Assembly (NCBI RefSeq): GCF_020080835.1
Contig: NC_058162.1
Span: 12,229,323-12,293,322 of the forward strand
Length of the DNA: 64,000 bases
Direction of reading: 5' to 3'
Source: Cotesia glomerata
Lineage: Eukaryota; Arthropoda; Insecta; Hymenoptera; Braconidae
A program made the translations under genes and the position numbers. How positions within the stretch are numbered: the stretch's first letter is position 1; every line of letters begins with the position of its first letter. Under the pieces are notes generated by a model that worked only from the letters and a program-made list of their open reading frames with translations, searched no databases and had not been told where the DNA came from. Shown one piece after another: positions 38,741-50,309 of this stretch.

Positions 38741-38958
38741 TTATAAGTTTTTTGATTCGTCGTTTAAATAATTTAAAAGAAAAAATAACGCCACCTGTCA
38801 GAAAGAAAATTTTTTGGCGCGACATTCAAACACGCCCCGTACTTACCTCAGTCATGGCAAATTATTTTCAATTGAATTGCCTTCATCATATGTTCTTTAA
38901 ATTTAAGAATAAAATTTTAATTCATGCTTTACGTGATATTCTTCGTCAAAATAAATAA
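38737..38958 (+). CDS. Short unassigned frame divergent from the Ulp1 gene
   Basis: ATG at 38737 opens 73 codons, basic (MFISFLIRRLNN, LIHALRDILRQNK). It lies head-to-head with the Ulp1 gene across the tandem repeats, a position where a second element-encoded gene could sit. I recognise no family. It may be chance. Confidence 0.25.
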   Translation: MFISFLIRRLNNLKEKITPPVRKKIFWRDIQTRPVLTSVMANYFQLNCLHHMFFKFKNKILIHALRDILRQNK

Positions 38959-39813
38959 AAAAAACTGAAAAATATAAATATTTAATGAACAAATGAAAAA
39001 AATGAAGATCTGAAAAAAGTCATCTTCAGATTTTTGAAAAATGAAAACAAAAAACTTTTTTTTTTGTGTTTCTCATCATTTTTGATTTTAATATTCCAGA
39101 CCAAAATTTTCAAAAAAATAAAAAAATAAGGATATTCAATAAATAAATAAAAAAATAAAAAATCCGAGATAAGTCATCTTTAGATTCTTGAAAAATTAAA
39201 ACATGACATTTTTTTTATTTTGATTTTGATTATTTTTTACTTTGATATCCGGCGCCAAAATTTTCAAAAAAATCAAAAATTAAGGATATCTATCGATCCG
39301 ACTAACAAATTTAAAATAAAAAAAATATCATCTTTAGATTTTTCAAAGACGAAAAGGTGACTTTTTTTTTTTTTTAATAATAATCATTTTACTCGCAGAT
39401 ATACGTCCCAGAATGCCCTAAGCCAAAATTAGAGAAACTAACTGAAATCACCTTTTTAGAATCCAAAAATAAACTAAATCTGAAAATTTCATATTTATGA
39501 ATCGATAGGAAACACGGTGAGAGTTTCCCGAAATTTAATTTTTAATTTAAAAAATTTTTTATTTGTAAAAAAAAAATTTCGTTTATTATCACCTGTAGGT
39601 AAGTCAACGACAAACAATTTCTAATTTGGTTAACTTGAAAAACTTAAATTCGCTTGTAGATATCCCTATCTGAAATTTTATTTTGTCTGCTATCCGCTAA
39701 CTTCAGGGTCATCTCGTGTTAAGTTGTGTATTGACAACCACTGACGGAATTTTATATGATGACACCTTACCTAGTAATTAAAACTAACCTAGAAAAGTTG
39801 TCAACAAAAGTTA

Positions 39814-39847
<34 letters not shown>

Positions 39848-40726
39848 TATAATAATTTATTTTTTTGACATCATCTCAAAGTCATCCTTAAGGCATGGAA
39901 AATCAAAAAAAAGTTAAAATTAATTTATAATTCAATATTTCCACGTGATGCATACAAGTTTTAATCCTCAAATTTACAATATTATGTATCTGCATAACTT
40001 TACCTTATTTAAAAGTTGCAAAAAAAGAAAAAAAAATTTTTTTTTAAATTCAAAAATTGATATTTTGAAAAAAAAAAACACCCTTCTATATTTCAGAATT
40101 TTTTAAGATGATTACTATGCATTATACAAAAAAAATTGAGCTAAAATTTTAACTTCGATCGTCATTTTTAACAATTTTCAAAAATTCAAAATTTGACAAA
40201 TTTGGCATTTTTGAAAATTTGTTTCAAAAATATTTTTTTTCAATAACCCTAAGTGCCCCCTTTTAAACAAACAAAAGGTCATTCCTATGTCTACAATAGC
40301 GTTCAAGATATTACAAAAACAAAATTGAAAATTGAAAAAATTGCGAAATTTTGAATTTGCATCTTTTGAAAAAAATTTTTTTATTGTTTTTCCTTCGGCA
40401 GAACTTCGTTTTATGATAAACGAAAACTTTTGATAAAAATTTGTCCAAATCGAAAGAGATCGATTCCAACTATTTGTCGATCTGACATGGAAGACCCAAT
40501 TGCCAACTATTTCTTTAAATTTCGAAATTAAGTCATTTTTAAATGGCTGTAACTAGTCTTTATGTAGAGATAATCATACTTTGTTTTAAAATTTTTTAAT
40601 AAGGTTAAAGACTACTTTGAGAATATAAAATCATTTTTTGTAAAAAATTGCGTAAATTATGTGTAAATTCAATTTAGAACAAAAAAGAATTTTTCCCATG
40701 TTAATTAAATGGGAAACTAAAATAAA
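38959..40726. other. AT-rich non-coding stretch
   Basis: A/T homopolymer-rich sequence with imperfect ~120-base repetitions: a GATCTGAAAAAAGTCATCTT-type phrase recurs three times between 39005 and 39350. A (TAA)n microsatellite lies at 39822-39848. The stretch from about 40300 to 40500 resembles the block at 2431-2940. No gene. Confidence 0.4.
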
Positions 40727-41372
40727 AAATCAGGATGACGGTTGACTCTAAAGGCCATCCCTGCAACTTTCCGCTCATTTTGTACTTGAGCACTCAAATT
40801 ACACATTACGTTTTTGAGCTCTTAGAGCTCAAAAATACAATTTTTGTATCATTTTGAGCTCTTTGAGCTCAAAACTCTAATAACAGTTTAATAAAACACA
40901 ATTTTTTGAATTTTCAAACGGCTTTAACTTTTGAATGAATGAACCGATTTTCACGCGGTTGGCGGCATTCGACGCAGTTTTCAAAGCCTCGTGAAGAATC
41001 ATTAAGTTTCAATTGATCGAGCCAGTAATTTCGAAGTAATTCCGAAAAAACACTTTTTTCGGTTTTTTTTCGACAACGATAACTCACGAACGAATCAACC
41101 GATTGTGACCGGGCTTGCGGTGATCGGCGTGGTTTTTTGAGCTTAAGAGCTGATTAGATTTTGGAATTGATCGGTAGAGCCATTTAAAATTATTTCCAAA
41201 AAAACCACATTTAAAAAAATTTTTTTTTGTAGTTTTTTTGAAATCTCTTAAAATCAACTCATTTGAATCGGTCCAAATGATATTTTAAATCTAAGTTTAG
41301 TCAAGCCCTTTCGAATGGCACCAACCACGATGAAATCGGTCAAGCCGTTTAAAAGTTATGAGAGGTTTAATA
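40727..41372 (+). repeat. Family R repeat without its microsatellite
   Basis: It runs from the CGGTTGACTCTAAAGGCCAT block through GAGCTCTTAGAGCTC palindromes, TTCGACGCAGTTTTC and GAACGAATCAACCGATT to GGTCAAGCCGTTTAAAAG. It stops just before where the CA tract should begin. It abuts the last exon of F1 copy 2, which reads through into it for ~25 codons. Confidence 0.72.
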
Positions 41373-43720
41373 CGTCTAACACATTTTTTTTTTATTAAAT
41401 AATTGTCATTAGCTATAAAAGTAAAGTCAACGCTTGTAAAATTTTTCGTTCCCCAGGAAAACAAATCTTGTGGTTTCAGTATATGCTCTTTATTGTTCAT
41501 TTGTAATGAAGCTCTAGCAGCATATCGTTTTAATGAACCCGCAAGACCATCGCATGGTCCTTTGCCATGGGCAGTTGCAAAAAAATGCCACTCAGCGTTG
41601 ATTTCGATGTCAGCATAATGATAACATAAGTTTGTAAATGCTTTCTTGTTTTTGAATTGTTGTGGAGCTCTATCAGAGAAGTAAAAAATCGTATTGATGA
41701 CAGCAAACTTCTTTTTAAGAAAGGCAATCAATTGCTCTTGAAATAAATAAATTAAAACTGTGTCGTGCTTAAGACAATCTGAAATACCAACAAAGCTCAA
41801 ATGCTTAATAGTATCATTTTCGTTATAATAAATCACCATTGGAAATATAGTAGCTTGATCATTATTCCAATGAAAGCCTTGAGCTGCTTCCTGCACAACG
41901 AATGCATAATTTTCCGCAAAGTCAAATACTACGGCGAATTCCCCGCTCTTTAAATTTAGTTTTGTATCAGAAAAAAATTGACTTTGTGTTTTCGCAATAA
42001 AATCATGTTTCAAAAGCTTATCAAGTTGCGTCACTAAAGTCTCGATGAAGTCTTCGGAATCTGAAGTAACATTCACAATAGTACAACGGTCTGTTGATGT
42101 CCACATTTTATATTGGATTTCATTAACATCAGATTCATTAAACGACACACGAAAATAATCAGCGATTTCTTCATTATATGGACAACTATTGCACATTCTG
42201 GAAAAGCACGATTCTTTTGGATTGTTACAAACTAATTTATTTAATAAATTTTTGTAAATTGGCTGAGATTCTACAACCCAATCGGTGTCTTTCGCAAATT
42301 TCGGAAAATAACATCCTAAATGGAATAAATGTAATAAGATTAATAACTAGTTTTAGTACAATTATAGAGAATGTCAAATACACAAGTACCTTCTAACATC
42401 AATTTTACATTTTGATGAATAGTACAAACACATACAACATGTGTACCACTACTTCCAGCAAGAATATAATAAGTAGGCCTCAAACTAGCGAATTTAGAAA
42501 ATCCGATTGCCACTGAATTATATTGTGCTTTGAAGCTTTGGTACAATTCTTTTAAATTACAAAGAATCAACTTTTTTTGTACGCTAGTTCGATTTCCATC
42601 ACAATCCTTCACAGATTTAAAATCTTTCATGCCCGCTAATTGTTTTGAGTTTTCTTCGCTTTCATAAAAATCAATGACAAGTTTTTTTACATCTAACTTA
42701 AGCGGCTGATTGCCTGGAACTTTTGTGGGATTCAAAGTATTAGTAGTCATTTCACCAGAGTCTAAATCAACATTCTCAGATTCACTGATATCATTTTTAA
42801 GATTCAGTACCATTTTTCGAGAACAGTTAAATTCAGATGCTATACGACTGACTTCCCAACTGTCGGGTAAAATTGAAAGCAGCTTCTTTTTTATTGATCT
42901 GTAAAGCAAACGATCGATCGTATTAATATGAAAAAATGAGGATATTTTAAAATGATCGATTGTTAAAAAAATTTACTTGTCACTTTCAGCGTTATATAAT
43001 TTCTTCACTTTAGCTATCATGGAACAATGATCAAATGATCTTGATTAATCTTTCTGTAGGTAGATTCAGGTACTATTCCAAATTGTGATTGGAACTTATT
43101 CTCTAGGGCAACATAGCTCTCATCAAGTTTTTTTACTCCATAATTTTTTTCAGAATATAACCTTAAATTAAACGCATAGAAAAATAATTAAGTAAGTTTT
43201 CACTCAGTAAATGAAAAACTTAATCAATAGAAAATTTTTACCTGTCTTTTTCAATAAGAGGAATTTTCAAAAATCGCTCTAAAGAATGATCATTGTAATC
43301 ACATAGATTGTCGCTAAAATTACTGACAGTTCGAGATAAACTGCTTCCTTGAGTACAAATTTCAGCTGATATACTCAGACTTTCAACACTAATTTGACTT
43401 GAAATAATTTCCTCTTCCTCTGATGCCGGCGGAATATATTCTTTGACACGGAATCGACAACGCACACATAACATTGAAGTGTCATCTAAGTCAGGAAATT
43501 TCCAACGATCTTCGTCGGGAAATTTTCTTGAATCTTTAACTCCTTTTTGATCTAAAAGTTTCGTTTAATTAGATGTCAAAAGTCAATATTAAACACAAAG
43601 CCATTAATTTAATTGGTTCTACGTAGAGGTTATGCATAAGAGGTCAAGTGCACTGTATTAGTTACTTACGTGACTCATTGAATGGATTACAACAATTTAC
43701 TGACCGTATACATTTACTTA
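41373..43720 (-). pseudogene. F1 family transposase-like gene, copy 2 (truncated)
   Basis: Matches copy 1 at the window start. The first exon near 43670-43720 keeps CCNPF and a GTAAGT donor, but the codon at the expected start is ATC. Next comes an exon at 43551-43242 (DTSMLCVRCRF), a degraded middle exon near 43160-42975, then exons 42898-42390 and 42315 to about 41373. Motifs are GSSGTHVVCVCTIHQNVKLM, FDFAENYAFVVQ, YFSDRAPQQFKN and WHFFATAHGKGPCDGL. In copy 2 the segments that are exons 2 and 3 of copy 1 are partly fused without an intron. The 3' end is cut by a family R repeat. Lost start, one frame problem near 43040 and a missing end suggest a pseudogene. Confidence 0.7.
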
Positions 43721-43724
43721 TGGC

Positions 43725-44745
43725 GATGAAATATCAAAGTAACGCAATAATTATTACTTAAAAACTTGAGCAATTATATTTTTGTTAAAAACAAACGATC
43801 CGAAAATAAATCGCTCAAGAAAGAATCACAAAATGAAAATAAATAGAGGGAGTTGTGAGCGCCATCTGCATGATAAGTGACGAAGTATAGACTCATCTTT
43901 TAAGCAGGTGGTTCAAAATTTCTGAGTACTATAATATTAGTATTAAAGAGAAAATTATATTACTATTCTGAATTATATTACTGCATAGTGAATCTAACAT
44001 TTAATTTAATTGTGACGAAACAAAAAATATGCACATCGGCAAAACGCTATATTTTGTATAAAAAACTCTCAGCTTTCAGAAAAAAAATTCAAATTTGAAG
44101 AATTTTGGGCTGCACACCGAAAAAAATCAATTTTTCTACTTTAATTCGATTTTTAAGGGTCTTCTGATGAGTTTATGAAAAAATAAATATTTTCATTCAA
44201 AAGCTGAGAATTTTTCCTACAAAATACAATGTTTGTCGATTTTGTTTAAAAATGTTTTTCATATCAGAAAAATTGACGAAAAAGTTGAAAAAAAATTTTT
44301 TCAAAAATTTCAAAAAATCATAACTTCAAGACCGCTGCGTATTAAGAGCTAAAACTCTCAGGGAATTTTTATCTTATGATAGAGAACACCTCCATAAATT
44401 TTAAACATAATCCGCGAGGGTCGCCCCGTAAAAATGTTCTTATTTGGTGGAATGACCCATATGCATTCGTTTACTTTTTAAACTAAAAAAATCCTTAAAT
44501 ATACTATTTTAAAAGGTAAATTTTGCTTAAGGGGCTGGGTATTGGGTACTTCACTCTATATTTAGTGAAATTATTATACTGCAGAGTAATATTAACAGAC
44601 TTAAGTTCTTTTTTTCCCTGATATACCAGATAGGTAATTTTAAAATCGACATATATACGAAAAATGTATTAAATTCACAATTTTTTTTAAATACCGAATC
44701 TTTACGACATTTCCAAAACCGTGAGGGTTGCGAGATAAAAAATAC
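43725..44745. other. Non-coding repeat-like sequence
   Basis: No gene. Phrases such as AAAAATCATAACTTCAAGAC and the GTGGAATGACCC end resemble the AT-rich blocks elsewhere (2.4-2.9, 40.3-40.5 and 63.7-64.0 kb), suggesting one old interspersed family. Confidence 0.35.
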
Positions 44746-44749
44746 TTAC

Positions 44750-45000
44750 TAGATACGAAGTCTCAGCATCATTTAACGTGACAATTTTTAACCCATATTT
44801 GTCCGGTTTACTTTTTATGTAAACACGAAAAGGGCATTTGCCTCGAAATCCCAGTAATTGTTCGTCGACTGTACATAGTTTATGCGCTTCATAATTACTG
44901 TGACATCTTTCAATAGATATGTTCCATATGTCTTCAATGTATGCAAACTTGTTATCTTATGGCCTTTTGGATTTATCTAAACGAAGACATTTAGCCAAAA
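44750..45000 (-). pseudogene. piggyBac transposase exon fragment (second piggyBac family)
   Basis: The minus strand encodes YIEDIWNISIERCHSNY, then LCTVDEQLLGFRGKCPFRVY and IKSKPDKYGLKIVTL. This is the conserved piggyBac core around the second catalytic Asp (TVDEQL..FRG..PFR). It ends at a GTAAGT donor (44749-44748). An in-frame TAA just upstream (near 44957) shows decay. No terminal repeats were found nearby. Confidence 0.85.
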
Positions 45001-45830
45001 AAAAAAATTGGTTGTCTGTAAAGTCGGTTTACGAACGATAGTTTTACGTGATAACGTCCTAAAGAAACATTTATGAAAAATTTCATACTTTTATGAATTG
45101 AATTGAATTATTATCACTGAATTATCATTATTTTGTATTTAAAAATTAAAAAATTTTGAATATTTAAAAATTATTTTAACAAAAAAAAAGGATTTATTGA
45201 TACATTGTTATTTGTGTGTGTGTTTTTTTTTTTTTTTTAAGAACATGTAGGACAGAGAATATTCAAATTTTGGACAAAATACTGAGACGCTTTTTGACCA
45301 AGTAATTTTTTAACAAAAAATTATTAAACTTGGCCGGAGTATGTTAATAATAGTCCTTCGTAAATTGATTCTTCTATTTTTAAATTTAATCATTGAAAAA
45401 AAATAAAATGATAAATAAATAGGTAGAAATCGCGCGTAAAACTGCCTTATCTCCGGGCTCATCATATATTCAAGCAAATAAACTTTATTATAAAGAAATT
45501 ACTCATAAACTTACAACCAATATAATCTTTGAGATTGATTTAATTTTTTGGTTAATCTTTACTTTAGTTTAGATTACTTATAAGACAGAATTATTAAAAT
45601 GCAACTAGGTTTGAATAGAAAACTAATTATCAACAAAAAATTTCATTTACTATAGTAAATAAACTATAGTTTAATTTTTTTGAACAGTGTTGGGAGTATT
45701 GACAGTCAGCCTGGTAATCTTTAGTGCATTTTATGTGTTTCAAATAAACAATCCGATATATTCAATTGGCATTTGTTATCACTAGTCCAAACTGAATTAC
45801 CGACAACAGACTGTATTACATGCTCTTAAG
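45001..45830. other. AT-rich non-coding stretch
   Basis: Homopolymer runs and an ACTATAGTAAATAAACTATAG near-palindrome at about 45650. No gene. It ends where the copy A retrotransposon tail (a run of G) begins. Confidence 0.4.
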
Positions 45831-47990
45831 GGGGGGGGGAATCCTTTTGGATTCCAGACATAGCTCTTTGGCCTGGATATGTGATGACTCGACGCAGCGT
45901 CATACTAAAACTCGACGCTAATGCGACTCCTCACTAAACCCTAAACCCATTTTCTTCTTTCCTCTAATCCCTCATGGAAACCGCCGTCAGGCATTACTTC
46001 GTGAGGGGAGGAACTAGCTACTGCTCTTCCTTCTGGTGGCTAAGGTGTTAACTTCCTTCCTTCTATCTTCTGATATTTGATCTTCTTCTTTCGGTGGAAC
46101 GCAAGTCTTTGAGGATTTCTGTTGCAAACGTGTTGGTAGCGTTCCAGGCAACTTCTGATGACAACATTGCTTCCACTAGTGAATCTGGTTGCATTTTCTG
46201 GTTCAGGATCCTCTCCAACTCTTCACGCTGTGGATCGAAACGAGGACATACAAAGAAGACGTGCTCCGCATCTTCAGAAACTCCATGGCAGGACGGGCAC
46301 TCCGAAGAGTCATCGTGCTTAAAGCGGTGTAGATACTCTTGAAAACACTCGTGTCCCGACAACATCTGCGTAAGATAGTAATTGACCTCGCCGTGATTCC
46401 GGTTAAGCCAAATGTCGATCCGAGGTATGAGGCGGTGCGTCCACCTACCCTTCTCTGCAGCATCCCATTGTAGTTGCCATCGGCCTATGTTGTTCTGCCG
46501 TTCTTCAATTCTAAGTTCCTCAGGGCTCAGTGCAGTTGACCTTTTTCGTTGGTAAAGGGCTCGTCTTTCCTCTGCTAGAACTCTAAGAGGTAGGGTTCCG
46601 TCAATGACGCATACTGCTTCTTCTGATATAGTGCGGAAGGCACTAGCTACTCGTAGGGCACTCATTCGATACACTGGTTCAGCTTTTCTCCATGATTCTT
46701 GGGTTTCCAGTGCATCAGCCCAAATGGATATTCCGTAAGTGAGCACTAATGTGACTACTAGGGTGTGCCAAAATGTAGCTCCCGTGGAGAACCTTTTAAA
46801 ATTGGAATTTTGAGTTCCGCTTTTAACAGGGGCTGCGTTTGGGCATTTCCTGAGATATTTCGGGTTGAGAGAATTCATTTGATTATTTATAGGATTTTTA
46901 ACAGGAGATTTAATTGGGCACTTCTTATTAGGGAAAATTATTAGAAGCATTTTTACAAATATAAATAATTTCAGGTGGGTCATAACTACCTTATACGGTC
47001 TGCCCCATGAATCTTTCTCTACTTCTGCGACCAGTTCCTTCCAGCAGCGTCTTTTGCTTTCTTTGATGGCTTTGTTCAGTTCTCGACGGGCCTTTTTATA
47101 CTCTGCCAACAGCTCTGCGGAGTTAGGTCGTCTGTAGCCACGCTGAGACTTTCTTCTTTTTTTAAGACACTCTGAACGTAGAATGCTAATGTGATCGTTC
47201 CACCAGTGCACCGAAAGTCTTGAATTCATGCCGAGTTTCTGAGACATACTGGCGTCGCAAGCATGGGTGACTCTTCTCATTAGGTCCTTGGTCTTCTCTT
47301 CAGCAGTTTCTACGATGGTCGGATCGTACTCTAGGGCTACTACTAAAGTGAAGAATCACATCCAGTGTAGCCATTGCCTCGAGAAGTGCTTTTACACGTG
47401 TATTAGTGAACTTGCTGCCCCAGTGTGCTTCCCAGGAATTGAAGTCACCAGCAATTGCCACGGGAAAGTGTTTTCTTGCGTCCTCAATTAGCCGATCAAG
47501 GAAGTCTTCAAACTGTTCATTAGAGGGACTAGGTGGTGCATAGCAACTGTAGAAGCGGAGGCCATCTACCCATGCTGCTCCGAAGCCGGCTTCTTTATTG
47601 TTGACTATTCTCTGAAAAGGATATTTACCGCAGGACCAGATGACGGCTTTGTTAGTGCTGTCGGATTCCCAGGGTTTTGCCCTGTTGTTCTCTAGCTAGC
47701 TTCCTCTTCTCCTTCTTAGACTGTACTTTTTCCCAATCAGACGCCTTCTTAGGTTCGTCACTCGGCTCTGCCGACTTTTTTTCAAGTCCTTTTTCTTTGT
47801 GACTTTGTCGGTTGGCTCTGGCGAGTTTCGGTCCTTTCTCTTTCCAGGCCTTGTGCCATTTTCACCCTTGTTCTCAGCAGCAGATTTGCCGTCACCATCG
47901 GCTCCAGTGTCTATTGCTTCTTCAGTCTCAACTTCACTTTGAATGCGTCGTCGTCCGCTACGGGGAGACGCGTCTGGTAGCAGTTTATCC
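45831..47990 (-). mobile_element. R1-clade retrotransposon copy A, internally deleted
   Basis: Last of three head-to-tail copies. The 3' end is the G-run at 45831-45839, followed by GACTCGACGCAGCGTCATAC, shared with B and C. The 5' end near 47990 still shows a TGCTACC...GCGTCTCCCCG piece of the common leader. Between them lie ORF1 pieces (47700-47940), part of the endonuclease (47340-47690) and an ORF2 C-terminus, joined by deletions. Confidence 0.8.
46063..47280 (-). pseudogene. Copy A ORF2 remnant: reverse transcriptase replaced by foreign filler
   Basis: The open frame of 405 codons keeps the linker (HWWNDHISILRSECL, WGRPYKVVMTHL) and the C-terminal domain from LTYGISIWADALE to the CCHC knuckle (CPSCHGVSEDAEHVFF). 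The whole RT core (about 320 residues in copy B) is absent. In its place are ~72 in-frame residues not present in B or C (FPNKKCPIKSPVKNP, NPKYLRKCPN). Retention of an open frame across both joints is striking but may be chance. Without RT it cannot move itself. Confidence 0.75.
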
Positions 47991-48221
47991 TCTGTGGATC
48001 CTTTTTACGGATTCCAGGCGTAGCTGTTTGGCCTGGATATGTGGCGACTCGACGCAGCGTCATACTAAAACTCGACGCTGACGCCCCTACCCACTAAACC
48101 CTAAAACCCCTTTCTCTTCTATCCTCTGATCCCCCATGGTACCGCCGTAAGGCATTTCTTTGCGGGGGGAGGAATTAGCTGCCGCTCTTCCTTCTGGTGG
48201 CTAAGATGTTATTTCTTCCTT

Positions 48222-50309
48222 CTAGATTCTGTCTTTCGCTCTTTTCCTCTCAATGGATCGCAACTCGGTAAGCACTTTTGTAGCAAAAGTGCTTGTGGCG
48301 TTCCAGGCAGCTTCTGATGACAGCATTGCTGCTACTATTGTCTCTGGTTGGATTTTCCTCTTCAGGATATTCTCCAGCTCATCTCGCTGTGGGTAAAAAC
48401 GTGGGCACTCAAAGAAAACGTGCTCTGCATCTTCATTGACTCCTGAGCAGGACGGGTACTCCGGGGAATCATCATGCTTGAAGCGGTGGAGATACGCCCG
48501 GAAACAGCCGTGTCCTGATAACATCTGTGTAAGATAATAGTTGACCTCACCGTGACTCCGGTTTCGCCAAACGTTGATCCTTGGTATGAGACGATGCGTC
48601 CACCTACCCTTCACTGTGGCATCCCACTGTAGTTGCCATCTACTTATGCTCCTCTGCCGCTCTTCTGTTCCAAGCTCCTCAGCGCTTAGTGTGGTCGACT
48701 TCTTTCGTTGGTAAAGGATCCGTCTTTCCTCAGCTAAGACTCTGAGAGGCAAAGTTCCGGAAATGACATACACTGCTTCCATAGATATTGTGCGGAAGGC
48801 ACTTGCTACTCTTAAGGCACTCAGACGGTAGACTGGTCCAGCCTTTCTCCATGATTCTTGCTTTTCTAGTGCGTCCGCCCAGATAGATATTCCGTAAGTG
48901 AGCACTGATGTGACTACAGATGATAGTAGTAGTCTTCTGCTCTGCTTTGGGCCTCCGACGTTTGGCATCAGTCGTGCTAAGCTAGCTACCACTGCTGATG
49001 CTTTTGCACTCACGTGTTCGACTTGCTGCTTAAAGTTGAGTCGGGCATCAAGCATCACTCCCAGATATCGGATATATGGTTGTGATGTGATTTCTTGTTC
49101 TCCGACTTTCAGTTTTATGGTCTCGATCACTTTTCTGCTGGTAATAAGCACAGCCTCAGTCTTCTGTTTAGCCAGTTGTAGATTCATTGAATCCATCCAC
49201 CGGTTAACTTTCTCAAAGGTGATACCGAACATGTGGTTTATCTCATCTAGGTGTTTCGCAACGATTACGACAGCTACATCGTCTGCATATGCAACAAGCT
49301 TGACACTTCTTGGAAGAGTCAGTCTTAGCAGGCCATCATACATGACATTCCACAGAAGTGGACCCAGAACAGAACTCTGGGCTACACCTCCGGTAATACC
49401 GTACTCTTTTGGACCATTTTTCGTGTCGTATCTCAGGATTCTGTCCGTGAAGTAGCTAGCCACTATCCTACGTAGGTATCCTGGTACGTTTTTCTCTTCC
49501 AAGGCTTGCATAATGCAGTCCCAGTTGGCGGAGTTGAAGGCATTTTCGATGTCCAGAGTGGCCACCAGGCAGTACTTCTTCGCTCCACCTTTCCATCTGA
49601 TCCCTTCGATTGCCTCCTTGGCCGTTGCAACAACCAAGTTGATTGCGTCCAGGGTTGATCGTCCTTTCCGAAAACCATACTGGTTGTCTGCCAGGAGTGG
49701 ATCGACAACTGCTTCTATTCTTTGGTGGATTATACGCTCAAGTATCTTACCTGACGTGTCTAACATACAAAGTGGTCGATAAGATGACGGTTCTTCTGGT
49801 GGCTTTTTCCCTTTTGGAAGTAGTACTAGTCGTTGCTGCTTCCACTTCCGAGGGAAAATCCCTTCCTTGAGGCATGTGTCGTAGACGTCTAGGAACAATG
49901 ATGGCACTGCTTTTATAGTTGTTTTTAAAGCAATATTGGGGACCCCGTCCAATCCCGGCGCTTTATTGTTCCCTACACGATTACAAGCCTCCATCAGTTC
50001 TCCCTCTATGACAGATGGAATGTCATCCATTTCATTCTGCGCTAATAGGTAGTTAAACTTGCTTTGTTCGGGGAACAACGCGTTTACGATCTTCTGTAGG
50101 AGTTGAGGACACGTGGGTGATGGCATTAGCTGGTTTTTAAAATGGGTCATGACCACCTTATACGGCCTACCCCACAGATCTTTGTCCACCTCGTTGATGA
50201 GCTCCTTCCAGCATTTTCTTTTGCTATCTTTGATGGCTTTGTTCAGGGATCGACGGGCTTTTTTGTACTCTGCGACCAGCTCCACGAAGTTAGATCGTCG
50301 GTAGCCACG
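48222..50309 (-). pseudogene. Copy B ORF2: reverse transcriptase and C-terminal zinc knuckle
   Basis: Open from 50309 down to the stop at 48222. It contains the linker WGRPYKVVMTHFKN and the RT motifs NKAPGLDGVPNIALK, SSYRPLCMLDTSGKILERI, YGFRKGRSTLDAI, VATLDIENAFNSANWD, GVAQSSVLGPLLWN, VAYADDVAVVIVAK (YADD) and IRYLGVMLDARLNF. The C-terminal knuckle has lost its first Cys (EYPSC instead of ECPSC in A and C). PQG of the template-grip motif is changed to AQS. It is joined to the upstream frame except for a single TAG at 50310-50312. Confidence 0.87.

Noticed and set aside
48898..49455. Plus-strand frame of 185 codons (and similar ones at 53228-53800, 55827-56204)
   Set aside because: Antisense shadows of the minus-strand retrotransposon ORFs, which have clear RT and ORF1 motifs.
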